NCBI RefSeq assembly: GCF_023238205.1
Contig: NZ_CP096662.1
Location: 1-64,000 of the forward strand
DNA length: 64,000 bases
DNA from: Halorussus limi
GTDB lineage: Archaea; Halobacteriota; Halobacteria; Halobacteriales; Haladaptataceae
Direction of reading: 5' to 3'
The notes under the pieces were generated by a model. It was not told the DNA's origin. It did no database searches and was given only the letters and a program-made list of their open reading frames with translations. The translations under genes and the position numbers were made by a program. Of the stretch, positions 1 to 7,236 are shown one piece after another; within the stretch, counting starts at the first letter, position 1; each line of letters starts with the position of its first letter.

Positions 1-20
1 GGCTTGTACTCGATGAACAG

Positions 21-210
21 AACGAGTGAAACGAACGTAACGAATAGAACGAATGCATTGATGGCAACGATAGTGTTTGCCTCAACGAGCGAAACGAACA
101 ATTGGTTTTAACATCGTAGTATTCCTCTCACCGAGTGAAACACCCTCACCGAACCAAACGAACAGAACGACCAAAACGAACGAAACGAACACAACGAGAG
201 AAACGAAGAT
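21..210. repeat. 9-bp-phased iteron array, candidate centromere (parS-like) of the partition locus
   Basis: The core AACGA recurs at 21, 30, 39, 48, 66, 84 and 93, all in one 9-bp phase. After a 1-bp phase shift it continues at 157, 166, 175, 184, 193 and 202, with one-mismatch copies at 130, 139 and 148. The array ends right before the parA start. Short phased repeats next to parA are the usual form of plasmid centromeres and autoregulatory sites; that role is inferred. The second block is also open in frame with parA and could be misread as an N-terminal extension. Confidence 0.75.
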
Positions 211-211
211 A

Positions 212-1030
212 ATGACCGACACCAATACCGCACGAATCACGGTGGCGAATCAGAAGGGAGGCGCGGGGAAGACAACCGACGTCATTCATACTGGCGGCGC
301 ACTCGCCGCCCGAGGTCACGATGTCCTCCTGGTCGATATCGACTACCACGGGGGGCTCACCTGCTCGCTTGGCTACAACGATCTGTACTACGACACCGAC
401 CGTACGACGCTGTTCGACGTCCTCGACTTCGACCAGATGGAGTCGGTGAACGACATCATCGTCGAGCACGAGGAATTCGACATCCTCCCCGCCAGCGAGA
501 AGCTCGCGAACAACAAGAACATCCAGACCCTGCTTGAGGCGCCGAAGAGTCGCGAGCGGTTGGAGATGACTCTCGACGAGCTCGACAAGGACTACGACTA
601 CATCATTGTCGACACGCCGCCATCCCTGAACGTCCTCACCGACAACGCCCTGGTCGCGACCGGCAACGTCGTCATCCCCGTCATTCCCGAGAAGCTAAAC
701 GCCAACAGCCTCCAGATTTTCGCGAAGCAGCTGAGTTCCCTCGAACAGGCGTACGGAGACATCAATCGGCTCGCCATCGTCTGTAACCGTGTCGAGCAGA
801 ACGCCGAGCACCGTGACACTATCGAGGAGATCAAGTCGGCGTACTCCCTCCCAGTGTTCGAGATCCCGAAGCGGACCGACCTCTCTCAGTCGATTGGCGA
901 GGGTGTGTCCGTCTTCGGCTTCGGCAAGGAGAACCAGCGCGTCGAGGATGCACGCGACCTGTTCAACGAGATCGCCGACCTGTTCGACGAGACGTTTGAG
1001 AAGACCGCACCTGAGGAGGTGGAAGCATGA
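212..1030 (+). CDS. parA: ParA/Soj-family partition ATPase
   Basis: Deviant Walker-type ATPase of the ParA/MinD family, expected to position plasmid copies by cycling on the nucleoid. The first residues MTDTNTARITVANQKGG lead into the deviant Walker A (KGGAGKTT, about residues 15-22). The A' loop is VDIDYHGGLT, where the family usually has D-P-Q-G, and Walker B is IIVDTPPS. The C-terminal half is typical (VCNRVE, PVFEIPKRTDLSQS). I chose ATG 212 because the frame upstream runs through the iteron array and gives a low-complexity N/T/E peptide before the conserved start. It overlaps the next gene by ATGA, implying translational coupling. Probably autoregulated through the array. The family is certain; plasmid partition is inferred from context. 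Confidence 0.9.
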   Translation: MTDTNTARITVANQKGGAGKTTDVIHTGGALAARGHDVLLVDIDYHGGLTCSLGYNDLYYDTDRTTLFDVLDFDQMESVNDIIVEHEEFDILPASEKLANNKNIQTLLEAPKSRERLEMTLDELDKDYDYIIVDTPPSLNVLTDNALVATGNVVIPVIPEKLNANSLQIFAKQLSSLEQAYGDINRLAIVCNRVEQNAEHRDTIEEIKSAYSLPVFEIPKRTDLSQSIGEGVSVFGFGKENQRVEDARDLFNEIADLFDETFEKTAPEEVEA

Positions 1031-1434
1031 CCGACGGCTGGGGTGATGCTTCCGGCATCGAGGGCAACTACGAAGAGGAGGACGATGAGGTCGATTCCAG
1101 CGAAACGAGTGAGGTGAGTGAAACGGTGGAAACCAGTTCATCGACCGAAACGACCGAATCGACTTCAACGAGTGAAACGAAAGAAACGAGCAAAACGAAG
1201 ACGAACATCAAGGACGAGTGGAATGGGCGGACGATCTACATTCCCGACGATATCCTCGACGAGATGGAGGATACCTACCTCGAGTCCCAGCTGAAGCTCC
1301 GCAAGGCGGGGCAGGACGAGTTCAAGAAGAACCGACACTTCTACCCGCTACTCGTCCAGTTCGGTGTTGAGGCACTCTCTGATGCGGATTCTGGGGAAAT
1401 TCAGGCTCGGCTTTCGGAACTCGGAGACGAATGA
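1027..1434 (+). CDS. small partner of ParA, probable centromere-binding protein
   Basis: 135 aa, starting inside the parA stop (ATGA overlap). Residues 1-25 are acidic and about 22-60 are a low-complexity S/T/E/K stretch with a three-residue period (x-E-T). Residues 60-135 look folded (EWNGRTIYIPDDILDEMED, then FKKNRHFYPLLVQFGVEAL). No classical ParB HTH or nuclease motif is visible. Position and size fit the small second gene of plasmid par operons, so binding the iterons and stimulating ParA is a reasonable guess. The low-complexity part is encoded by the same 9-bp repeat that lies upstream of parA. I do not recognise a named family with certainty. Confidence 0.7.
   Translation: MTDGWGDASGIEGNYEEEDDEVDSSETSEVSETVETSSSTETTESTSTSETKETSKTKTNIKDEWNGRTIYIPDDILDEMEDTYLESQLKLRKAGQDEFKKNRHFYPLLVQFGVEALSDADSGEIQARLSELGDE
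1104..1198 (+). repeat. iteron-like 9-bp repeats inside the ParA partner gene
   Basis: AACGA occurs at 1104, 1149, 1167, 1176, 1185 and 1194. One-mismatch versions at 1122, 1131, 1140 and 1158 keep the same 9-bp phase. In frame this encodes a Glu-Thr-x tripeptide repeat. The motif and spacing match the upstream array at 21-210, so the DNA could be a second binding array as well as coding sequence. Confidence 0.6.
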
Positions 1435-1663
1435 CCTCGCGCAGAACGAGGACTGACAGAAGTTGAGACTGGAGCTCTCAATGCATACGCATTCAGCACA
1501 CATAATCCCGAACGTGGATTTTACTTCAGACAGTTTCGTCGATGTACTCGTCTTTCTAGCGCACTGATTCGGGATTCAAATCGGTGGTGTTGAGGCTACA
1601 CCGAGGGTCTAAGATGATTCTACAGTTGCGAATGGTTCCGTCGAGGAAAACATATTAGTATTT

Positions 1664-1675
1664 GCTTGTATAAGC
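1664..1675. promoter_or_regulatory. candidate ArsR operator at the arsR-arsM promoter
   Basis: GCTT-GTAT-AAGC is a short imperfect dyad 11 bp before the arsR ATG, next to AT-rich promoter sequence (CATATTAGTATTTG at 1651-1664). The placement is right for an autorepressor site. The preceding stretch 1435-1650 holds no gene I can support; it contains GAAGTTGAGACT at 1459, which matches the inner end of the insertion sequences described below. Confidence 0.4.
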
Positions 1676-1685
1676 TGAACCTGAT

Positions 1686-2045
1686 ATGGTAGAGGACGCG
1701 ATCGTTGACGGAACCGCGGAAGGGACTGCTCCCTGCTGTGCACCGCCCGGTGATGTTGACTCAGATACGATGGCGACGGATCTCCAAGTGCTGACCGCGA
1801 TGGGGAACGACACGCGATACGAGCTGCTTCGCCGAATCGCGAACGCCGACGACGGCGTCTGCGTCTGTGATCTCGAAGCCGCAGTCGGCGTCAGTCAAAG
1901 TGCCGTCAGCCAAGCACTCTCTCGCTTGTACACCGCACAATTGGTCACGCGCCGCAAGGAGGGGTCTTGGCGGTACTACGAAACGACTGAAACGACCTCA
2001 GCCCTCCTCGAAACGCTCGACGACCTGCGAGGAACCTATGAGTAA
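1686..2045 (+). CDS. arsR: ArsR-family metalloregulatory repressor (first copy)
   Basis: 119-aa winged-helix repressor that leaves DNA when As(III)/Sb(III) binds cysteines. The sequence shows the ArsR core (NDTRYELLRRI, about residues 38-48). The metal-site motif VCVCDLE follows, and the recognition helix is GVSQSAVSQALSRL; the wing is GSWRYYE. The N-terminus carries an extra vicinal pair (APCCAPPG). It overlaps arsM by 8 nt (stop TAA at 2043, arsM ATG at 2038), so the two are translated together, the arsR2M arrangement known from halobacterial plasmids. Family and As response are well supported; other metalloids are possible ligands. Confidence 0.92.
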   Translation: MVEDAIVDGTAEGTAPCCAPPGDVDSDTMATDLQVLTAMGNDTRYELLRRIANADDGVCVCDLEAAVGVSQSAVSQALSRLYTAQLVTRRKEGSWRYYETTETTSALLETLDDLRGTYE

Positions 2046-2883
2046 CGATACTGAGACAGCGACCGGTGACCCCGATCCCGAGGAGACTCGTCAGATGGTG
2101 CGCGAACGCTACGGGACTATCGCTTCGGATGACCAAGACTGCTGTGGCGATGTCGGCATCGATGTCACCGACGACGGTGGGTGCTGTGACGGCGACACGG
2201 ACGCGACCGGGAGCGAACGCCTCGGCTACGACGCGGACGACGTCGCGTCGGTCGCCGACGGTGCGGACCTCGGCCTCGGGTGTGGAAACCCGAAAGCGTT
2301 CGCCGAGATGACGCCCGGCGAGATAGTGCTCGACCTTGGCTCCGGTGCGGGCTTCGACTGCTTCCTCGCTGCACAGGAGGTTGACCCGGACGGACACGTC
2401 ATCGGTGTCGACATGACCCCGGAGATGGTCTCAAAAGCGAGAGAGAACGTGACGAAGAACGACGCCGACAACGTCGAGTTTCGTCTCGGCGAGATTAGTC
2501 ATCTCCCCGTTGCTGACGCAACCGTCGACGTCGTCATCTCGAACTGCGTCGTCAATCTCGCCCCGGAAAAACAGCGCGTGTTTGATGACGCCTACCGGGT
2601 CCTCAAGCCCGGCGGCCGCCTCGCCATTTCAGACGTCGTCCAAACCGTGCCGTTCCCGGACGATGTTAAGATGGATCCGGACTCGCTGACTGGCTGCGTC
2701 GCTGGGGCCTCAACGGTCGACGCCCTCGGAGCGATGCTCGACAGTGCCGGCTTCGAAGCAATCGAGATAGAGCCCAAGGACGAGAGTACCGAGTTCATCA
2801 GTGACTGGGATGCGAACCGGGACCTCGGTGACTACCTCGTATCTGCAACCATCGAGGCCCGGAGACCACCTCGCGACGTCTGA
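2038..2883 (+). CDS. arsM: arsenite S-adenosylmethionine methyltransferase
   Basis: 281 aa. Methylates As(III) with SAM, giving volatile or less retained methylarsenicals. Seen: SAM motif VLDLGSGAGFDC (about 97-108), and the family cysteines in GLGCGNP (Cys82), ISNCVVNL and LTGCVAGA, which bind As(III) in characterised ArsM enzymes. The N-terminus has two further Cys pairs (Cys35-36 and Cys49-50) in an acidic region. The ATG lies inside the last codons of arsR; the longer upstream frame is only arsR read out of frame. The two genes form a repressor-enzyme operon separate from arsDA and acr3. Confidence 0.95.
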   Translation: MSNDTETATGDPDPEETRQMVRERYGTIASDDQDCCGDVGIDVTDDGGCCDGDTDATGSERLGYDADDVASVADGADLGLGCGNPKAFAEMTPGEIVLDLGSGAGFDCFLAAQEVDPDGHVIGVDMTPEMVSKARENVTKNDADNVEFRLGEISHLPVADATVDVVISNCVVNLAPEKQRVFDDAYRVLKPGGRLAISDVVQTVPFPDDVKMDPDSLTGCVAGASTVDALGAMLDSAGFEAIEIEPKDESTEFISDWDANRDLGDYLVSATIEARRPPRDV

Positions 2884-2993
2884 CTCACTTCGAGTACTGC
2901 TGGGTTCGACTACTCAAGCATTCTTGCAGGCGAATTAACCGAACCCCTACGAATCATCAAACCGATCGAGAACCGTCTGATCTCGATATTGAA

Positions 2994-3371
2994 CTACTGA
3001 ACTGTCGCACATTTCGACGACTCGTCCGTGGTTGCACACTCGCTTCCGTCGGAGCACTCCGCAAGACCAATCATTCCTTCCATCTCTTCGAGGAGTTCGA
3101 CGAATGCGTCCCCATTCTCGGTCAGTTCGTACGTCGTCGAGGGCGGCGTCGTCGCTTCGACGTGCTTCTCGACGAAGCCGTGACACTGTAGCTCTTTCAG
3201 TCGTCGTGAGAGCATCGTCGCCGTCACGCCGTCGATGGAGCGCTGCATCTCGTTGAACCCGTATTGTCGATCCGAAAGCAACCGCAAGGCGTGAAACGCC
3301 CACTTCGAGCCGAGAATCTCTCGCAGTTGGTGCCACGACTGCTGCCAATCAGACACGTCGGTCGTCTTCAT
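2994..3371 (-). CDS. HxlR-family winged-helix regulator with Cys-rich tail
   Basis: 125 aa from MKTTDVSDWQQSW; an ATG at 3395 would add eight residues. HxlR signatures are present: LREILGSKWAFHALRLL near the N-terminus, FNEMQRSIDGVTATMLSRRL (recognition helix) and the wing TTYELTENG. The C-terminal tail has three cysteines (ECSDGSEC and SSKC) beyond the normal fold. HxlR proteins often sense redox or electrophile stress through thiols, so metalloid or redox sensing is plausible here, inside the arsenic island and facing arsM. The target genes are unknown; the adjacent minus-strand Cys-rich genes are candidates. Confidence 0.85.
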   Translation of the reverse strand: MKTTDVSDWQQSWHQLREILGSKWAFHALRLLSDRQYGFNEMQRSIDGVTATMLSRRLKELQCHGFVEKHVEATTPPSTTYELTENGDAFVELLEEMEGMIGLAECSDGSECATTDESSKCATVQ

Positions 3372-3433
3372 ACCCGCTAATGGGCGTGCAAACACTCGAA
3401 AGTATCGTCAGTGGCCTCTGTCAGCTGTCGCGC

Positions 3434-3706
3434 TCACCCGTCGTGAATCTGTAGGCGGGGACACTCATCAGGAGCGAGATTCATTCCCTCCAGGTTCGCG
3501 AGTGGACAGCCACAATGTTCGCACTTGAATTGCTTGGCACCAGTCGCGGCTTCGAGTGCTTTCGTCTCGAGCCGAGCGAGTCTATCAACAACTGCACGAC
3601 CCGTTCCGTCCTGGCCGGCCACGAGATGTGGGCACGCTGTCTCGACGTCCGGGTGGGTTCCTCGACAAATAGCTTGGTCGAAATCATCGACACGAGTCTT
3701 GCTCAT
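3434..3706 (-). CDS. small Cys/His-rich (zinc-finger-like) protein
   Basis: 90 aa. Cysteines at the start of the fold (AICRGTH and ETACPHL) and a CEHCGCPLAN knuckle near residue 63, then DECPRL. The spacing suggests one or two zinc sites. No named family is recognised. It lies 15 bp downstream of the Rdx-like gene and 62 bp before the HxlR gene on the same strand, so it is probably co-transcribed with the arsenic-island thiol proteins. A DNA-binding or metal-buffer role is possible but unproven. Confidence 0.6.
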   Translation of the reverse strand: MSKTRVDDFDQAICRGTHPDVETACPHLVAGQDGTGRAVVDRLARLETKALEAATGAKQFKCEHCGCPLANLEGMNLAPDECPRLQIHDG

Positions 3707-3721
3707 CTGTATAGAGCGAAC

Positions 3722-4027
3722 TCAACAACACCCAGGACTGCAATCATTCGAATCGGGAACCTCGTCGACGAGTTCGCGGGGATCACAGTCACAGTCAGAG
3801 AGTTGCCCACACACACCCTCCATAATTGTCGTGAGGTCGTACTCGATCTCGTCGACGTCGAAGACGACAACGTCGTCGACTCGAACTTCGAAGATGCCGT
3901 CCTCGCCGGGGACCAGTTCGACGCCGTCCACTGTTTCGCCACACGACTCCAGAATCTGTGTCTGCGTTTCCGTTGCGCGGTCGATGAAGCCACACGGGTC
4001 ACAGTATTCGACTTCGACGCTTGTCAT
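3722..4027 (-). CDS. Rdx/SelW-like thioredoxin-fold protein with C-terminal Cys-Cys
   Basis: 101 aa. The N-terminus VEVEYCDPCGF matches the CxxC redox loop of the selenoprotein W/Rdx family (here Cys, not Sec). GIFEVRVDDVVVFD matches the family's second half. The C-terminal extension is Cys-rich (CGQLSDCDCDP) and ends in CSPGCC. It belongs to the same minus-strand run as arsDA but is 162 bp beyond the last arsDA-linked gene, so it may have its own promoter. Likely a thiol oxidoreductase or metalloid-binding protein; the substrate is unknown. Confidence 0.7.
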   Translation of the reverse strand: MTSVEVEYCDPCGFIDRATETQTQILESCGETVDGVELVPGEDGIFEVRVDDVVVFDVDEIEYDLTTIMEGVCGQLSDCDCDPRELVDEVPDSNDCSPGCC

Positions 4028-4189
4028 CGGAGTATCACAGGAACCACTACGTGGACGGCCCCCATAAGATGCCAGTACCCTGGTACGAAGTACCTTTCAG
4101 CGCTGAAACCACCCGTCGAATGTGCTATCACGAAGAATATATATCCGCATACAAGCGCCGGACGAGTACCGGCCTCTACATGGGAATAG

Positions 4190-4378
4190 TCAGCAGCAGT
4201 CGTCGGTACTACAGACGCTCCCGTAGTTCAGGCCAGTCGCTTCGCTAATCGCGTCGTTGTACTCTTTGAGCATCGTCTCGAACTCAGATGACGCTCCGTC
4301 AGGCTGACTCTCTGCCAGTTCCTCGCCGAACGCTTCGGCAGCGGCCAGTACTTCCTCGTCGGTCGCGCTCAACAGCAC
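4190..4378 (-). CDS. small acidic protein ending in Cys-Cys, paralogous to the YlbF-like tail
   Basis: 62 aa from a GTG at 4378, overlapping the stop of the preceding gene. The middle is helical (LAAAEAFGEELAE, FETMLKEYNDAISEATG) and the end is CSTDDCC. The piece NDAISE followed by Gly and a Cys-Cys end also closes the neighbouring YlbF-like protein, suggesting partial duplication. Translational coupling to arsA through two overlaps implies a shared role in arsenite handling. No catalytic motif is visible, and a start other than GTG is not available. Confidence 0.6.
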   Translation of the reverse strand: MLLSATDEEVLAAAEAFGEELAESQPDGASSEFETMLKEYNDAISEATGLNYGSVCSTDDCC

Positions 4379-4737
4379 CCACCTCCAGTTGACCGGGCGA
4401 ACTTGCGGCCGATCTGCTCACTGATCGCGTCGTTCGTCTCCTGGAGCAGATCGACGAGCGTCTCCTGTGCGTCCTTGTGTCGCTGGATGGTCTCGTTGTC
4501 CGCCATCTCCGATTTGAGCTCTCGCAGCTCGCTCAGCAGCGACTGATCGTATCCATCGCGTTGCATCCGTTGCTGTTTTTCCCGGTACTCCTCGAGGAGT
4601 GCCGTCGCTTCCGAGTCGTTCTCGAGGGCTCGGCTGGCTGCCGTGAACTCCTGATAGGTTTCGGAATCGGTGAGCATTTCGACGAACGTCTGGAACGACG
4701 CTTCGACTGGCTCCTCGTCCGAGCGAACTTTACTCAT
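4369..4737 (-). CDS. YlbF/YmcA-like helical protein with C-terminal Cys-Cys, in the ars operon
   Basis: 122 aa, all-helical. FVEMLTDSETYQEFTAASRAL and DSEATALLEEYREKQQRMQ resemble the YlbF/YmcA (DUF964) fold of small helical proteins that act in complexes. The tail STGGGCC adds a vicinal thiol pair not usual for the family. ATGA overlap with arsA (start 4737, arsA stop 4734) shows coupling. I infer an accessory As(III)-binding or assembly role beside ArsA/ArsD. The family call rests on pattern similarity only. Confidence 0.65.
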   Translation of the reverse strand: MSKVRSDEEPVEASFQTFVEMLTDSETYQEFTAASRALENDSEATALLEEYREKQQRMQRDGYDQSLLSELRELKSEMADNETIQRHKDAQETLVDLLQETNDAISEQIGRKFARSTGGGCC

Positions 4738-6659
4738 GAGATCGTCACCTCCGGTTCCTTCTTCGGGAGAGCTGACAAGCCAGTGATCTCGTCGCCGAAC
4801 GAGCTCAGTTCCTCGAGTCCGACTGGCTCGTCCCGGCGCAGTGGTGCGAGCATCATTGGCGTCTCAAAGCGGTCCTTGATCTCATCGAGGTAGTTCTCCT
4901 GCTGTGCCCGCCGGTTCGCGAAGAACGCGTTGTCGCCGTATTCCTCGGGGAGCAGGTAGTTCGCGACGACGAACGCTGTCTCGATACCGACCTGGTCTTC
5001 GAGGTCCTCGGCCGCGCGGTACGCCTCCATCATGGGCGTGTACTCAGGATACATGACGAACGCGAACGAACTCCGTTCAGGGTCTTGCATCGTCTCGATG
5101 ACCTCGTCGTACTGGTCGCCCTTCGCTGGGGCGGCACCCTTCGTCAGCGAGCCGAGGTCCATAAATCCCTTCCAGTCGGAGGGCAACTCCAGCAGGCGGA
5201 GCGTGTGCCCCGTCGGCGCGGTGTCGAAGACCACCACGTCGTAGCCGTCTTCCTCGAAGTAGCTCACGAACTTCTCGAGCGCCGCCATCTCCTCGGCACA
5301 CGGCGACTCCAGTTCCTCCTCGACGTTCGCGATCGCGGTGTCGACATCGATCTGGGTGTCCTCCTTGTCCTCGTACATCTCAGTGACGTGGTCGAGGACC
5401 TGCGTGCGGTACTCTTCGAGGGCCTTCTCCTGGTCGATGCGGGCCGCGTCGAGGTTCGCCTGGCTCACCGACGTCGGTTCGTGGCCGACCGGCTCACCGA
5501 AGATGTCCTCGAGGTGGGCTGCCGGGTCCGTGGTCACGACGAGCGTCTCGTAGCCCGCCTCCGCGAGCTTCGTCGCCGACGCCGCGGCGATGGTGCTCTT
5601 GCCGACGCCGCCCTTCCCGGTGAAGAACAGGTACCGCGTGTCGTCGCCCGGCGTCACTCGGTCGGCGACCGACTCTGGGTCGGCCAGCGCATCGACGTCG
5701 ACCGACTGGTCGGTCTCGACGTCGGTCGCCGAGCCGACGTCGACGATAGCGTTCTCGCCGTCGTAGATGACGCCCGCGACGTCCGACAGCAGGTCGAGGC
5801 CGGCGATTTCGCCAGGCTGGAGGGGATAGGTTGCCATCGCGTCGGCGTTGAACTCGGTTTCCGCGCGTTCGATGGCCGCCTGTTCGTCCTCGCGTTTCCC
5901 CTCGAAGAAGGGGTCTTCACAGACCGACTCGGGGAGGTAGCCGTTGACGACGAGCAGCTGAGACTCGATACCGAGGTCGCCGAGGTCGGCGGCACTGCGT
6001 TCGATCTCGTCGAGCGAGGAGTCCTCGGGCTTGCCGACGAACCCGAAGGTCGTCCGCTCGGTGTCCTGGAGCGTGTCGATGGCTCGCTCGTACTGGTCTT
6101 TCCTGTCCTCCATCGAGGCCGCGGGGCCGATACAGGTCGAGCCGCCCTTCTCGAGTTCGGCGTTCCAGTCGGAGGGCAGTTCCATGAGCCGGATGGTGTG
6201 TCCGGTCGGCGCGGTGTCAAAAACCACCACGTCGTACTCTGGGCTGTCCATGAAGTCGACGAAATTGTCGAAGGCTGCGATCTCGTCGACGCAAGGACTG
6301 TTGAGTTGCTCTTCGACAGTCTCGATCTCCTCGTCGTCGAGCAGCTGGCGCATCGGTTCGATGGTCTCCTGGCGGTACTCTTCGGCCGCCGTGTCCGGGT
6401 CGATCTCGATGGCAGAGAGGTTCTCGATGCCTTCGATTTCAGTCACTTCGTGGCCGATCTGCTGGCCGAAGATGTCCGAGAGGTTCGGTGCAGGGTCAGT
6501 CGTCACGAGTAGCGTCTCGTAGTCGTTATCGGCGAGCCACGTCGCAGTCGCACAACTGACGGTGCTCTTGCCGACGCCGCCCTTCCCGCTGAAGAAGACG
6601 AATTCTGTGTCGTCACTGCTCGGTTCGACGAGCTCTCGTGGCGTAGTGTCCGTACTCAT
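4734..6659 (-). CDS. arsA: arsenite-stimulated pump ATPase, two-domain
   Basis: 641 aa, the full two-domain ArsA. Soluble ATPase that energises arsenite extrusion through a membrane permease. Each half has a deviant Walker A (SGKGGVGKST about 24-33; TGKGGVGKST about 348-357) and the switch DTAPTGHT. All three metal-site cysteines seem present: SPCVDEIAAF (about 121), STCIGPAAS (about 174) and SPCAEEMAAL (about 453), matching Cys113/172/422 of the E. coli enzyme. arsD ends 3 bp upstream and the YlbF-like gene overlaps downstream. The acr3 permease is on the opposite strand nearby, the likely membrane partner. Confidence 0.95.
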   Translation of the reverse strand: MSTDTTPRELVEPSSDDTEFVFFSGKGGVGKSTVSCATATWLADNDYETLLVTTDPAPNLSDIFGQQIGHEVTEIEGIENLSAIEIDPDTAAEEYRQETIEPMRQLLDDEEIETVEEQLNSPCVDEIAAFDNFVDFMDSPEYDVVVFDTAPTGHTIRLMELPSDWNAELEKGGSTCIGPAASMEDRKDQYERAIDTLQDTERTTFGFVGKPEDSSLDEIERSAADLGDLGIESQLLVVNGYLPESVCEDPFFEGKREDEQAAIERAETEFNADAMATYPLQPGEIAGLDLLSDVAGVIYDGENAIVDVGSATDVETDQSVDVDALADPESVADRVTPGDDTRYLFFTGKGGVGKSTIAAASATKLAEAGYETLVVTTDPAAHLEDIFGEPVGHEPTSVSQANLDAARIDQEKALEEYRTQVLDHVTEMYEDKEDTQIDVDTAIANVEEELESPCAEEMAALEKFVSYFEEDGYDVVVFDTAPTGHTLRLLELPSDWKGFMDLGSLTKGAAPAKGDQYDEVIETMQDPERSSFAFVMYPEYTPMMEAYRAAEDLEDQVGIETAFVVANYLLPEEYGDNAFFANRRAQQENYLDEIKDRFETPMMLAPLRRDEPVGLEELSSFGDEITGLSALPKKEPEVTIS

Positions 6660-6662
6660 CGG

Positions 6663-6992
6663 TTAAGCCTCCTGGGGCGTGTTCTGTTGCTCGCGGATCT
6701 CGCCCGCGAGCTCGTCGTAGGAGAGGTACGCCGATTTGGCGAGTATCTCGTCGTCGAGGACCGTAATGGGGAGGATCGAGGGACCGTGTTCGTCGACGAG
6801 ATCGGCGATCGCCTCGGTCTCGAGGAATCGGTCGATGTCGTGTTGCATATTCGCCCTCGACACCTCGAGATCGAATTCCTCTTCGAGTTGATCAAGTGCG
6901 GCACTGACCTCGACGAGTTCGTCGTCGGGATCGGGGCCACAGACGCCTGTGGAGCAGCACATCGCCTCTTCGTACAGTGTGAGTTCTATCAT
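6663..6992 (-). CDS. arsD: arsenite metallochaperone ArsD
   Basis: 109 aa. Delivers As(III) to ArsA and can act as a weak repressor. Cys12-Cys13 and Cys18 (EAMCCSTGVCGPD) are exactly the As(III)-binding cysteines of characterised ArsD. The thioredoxin-like rest (ANMQHDIDRFLE, GPSILPITVLDDEIL) fits as well. First gene of the minus-strand arsDA operon. The 245-bp divergent region to the second arsR (6993-7236) must hold both promoters; AT-rich blocks are at 7070-7085 (TTCAATTAAAACTC) and 7204-7212. Confidence 0.95.
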   Translation of the reverse strand: MIELTLYEEAMCCSTGVCGPDPDDELVEVSAALDQLEEEFDLEVSRANMQHDIDRFLETEAIADLVDEHGPSILPITVLDDEILAKSAYLSYDELAGEIREQQNTPQEA

Positions 6993-7189
6993 ATGTGGTT
7001 TCCTCGGTTACCGTTCCGGCTGCCGGTAGAGTCGTGGTCACAAACCACCGCATCTAGTTTACCAACGATTCAATTAAAACTCTGTTCAGACATCAGCATA
7101 AACACTTTGGTTCGCTCACCCACGAGTACTCGCCCCACTAACGACTCCCATTAACGACCCAATAGAGTATGTGAGTTAATCTTCTGCTA

Positions 7190-7199
7190 GGAATATTCC
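7190..7199. promoter_or_regulatory. palindrome upstream of the second arsR
   Basis: GGAATATTCC is a perfect 10-bp palindrome 37 bp before the arsR ATG, next to the AT-rich AATAGTTAATTG likely to be the TATA region. A candidate ArsR or ArsD operator serving the arsR-acr3 transcript and perhaps the divergent arsDA transcript. Confidence 0.4.
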
Positions 7200-7236
7200 G
7201 CAATAGTTAATTGAGAGAGTGGTCAAGTGATTGCTG

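Noticed and set aside
21-210. CRISPR-like array before parA
   Set aside because: Repeat unit is 9 bp with no spacers of regular length; this fits iterons, not CRISPR.
77-211. N-terminal extension of ParA through the iteron array
   Set aside because: The peptide would be an N/T/E-rich repeat that only mirrors the DNA repeat, and ParA family homology begins just after ATG 212.
1561-1600. Possible tRNA T-arm (GGATTCAAATCGG)
   Set aside because: No acceptor stem or anticodon arm can be built around it. I found no convincing tRNA or rRNA in the window.
1982-2000. Two AACGA iteron-like units inside the first arsR
   Set aside because: Only two copies, explained by the Glu-Thr-Thr codons of the protein; too few to call an array.
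5085-6512. Long plus-strand open frame (475 aa) opposite arsA
   Set aside because: Antisense shadow of a GC-rich gene; Arg/Gly/Val-rich without any motif, while the minus strand is unmistakable ArsA.
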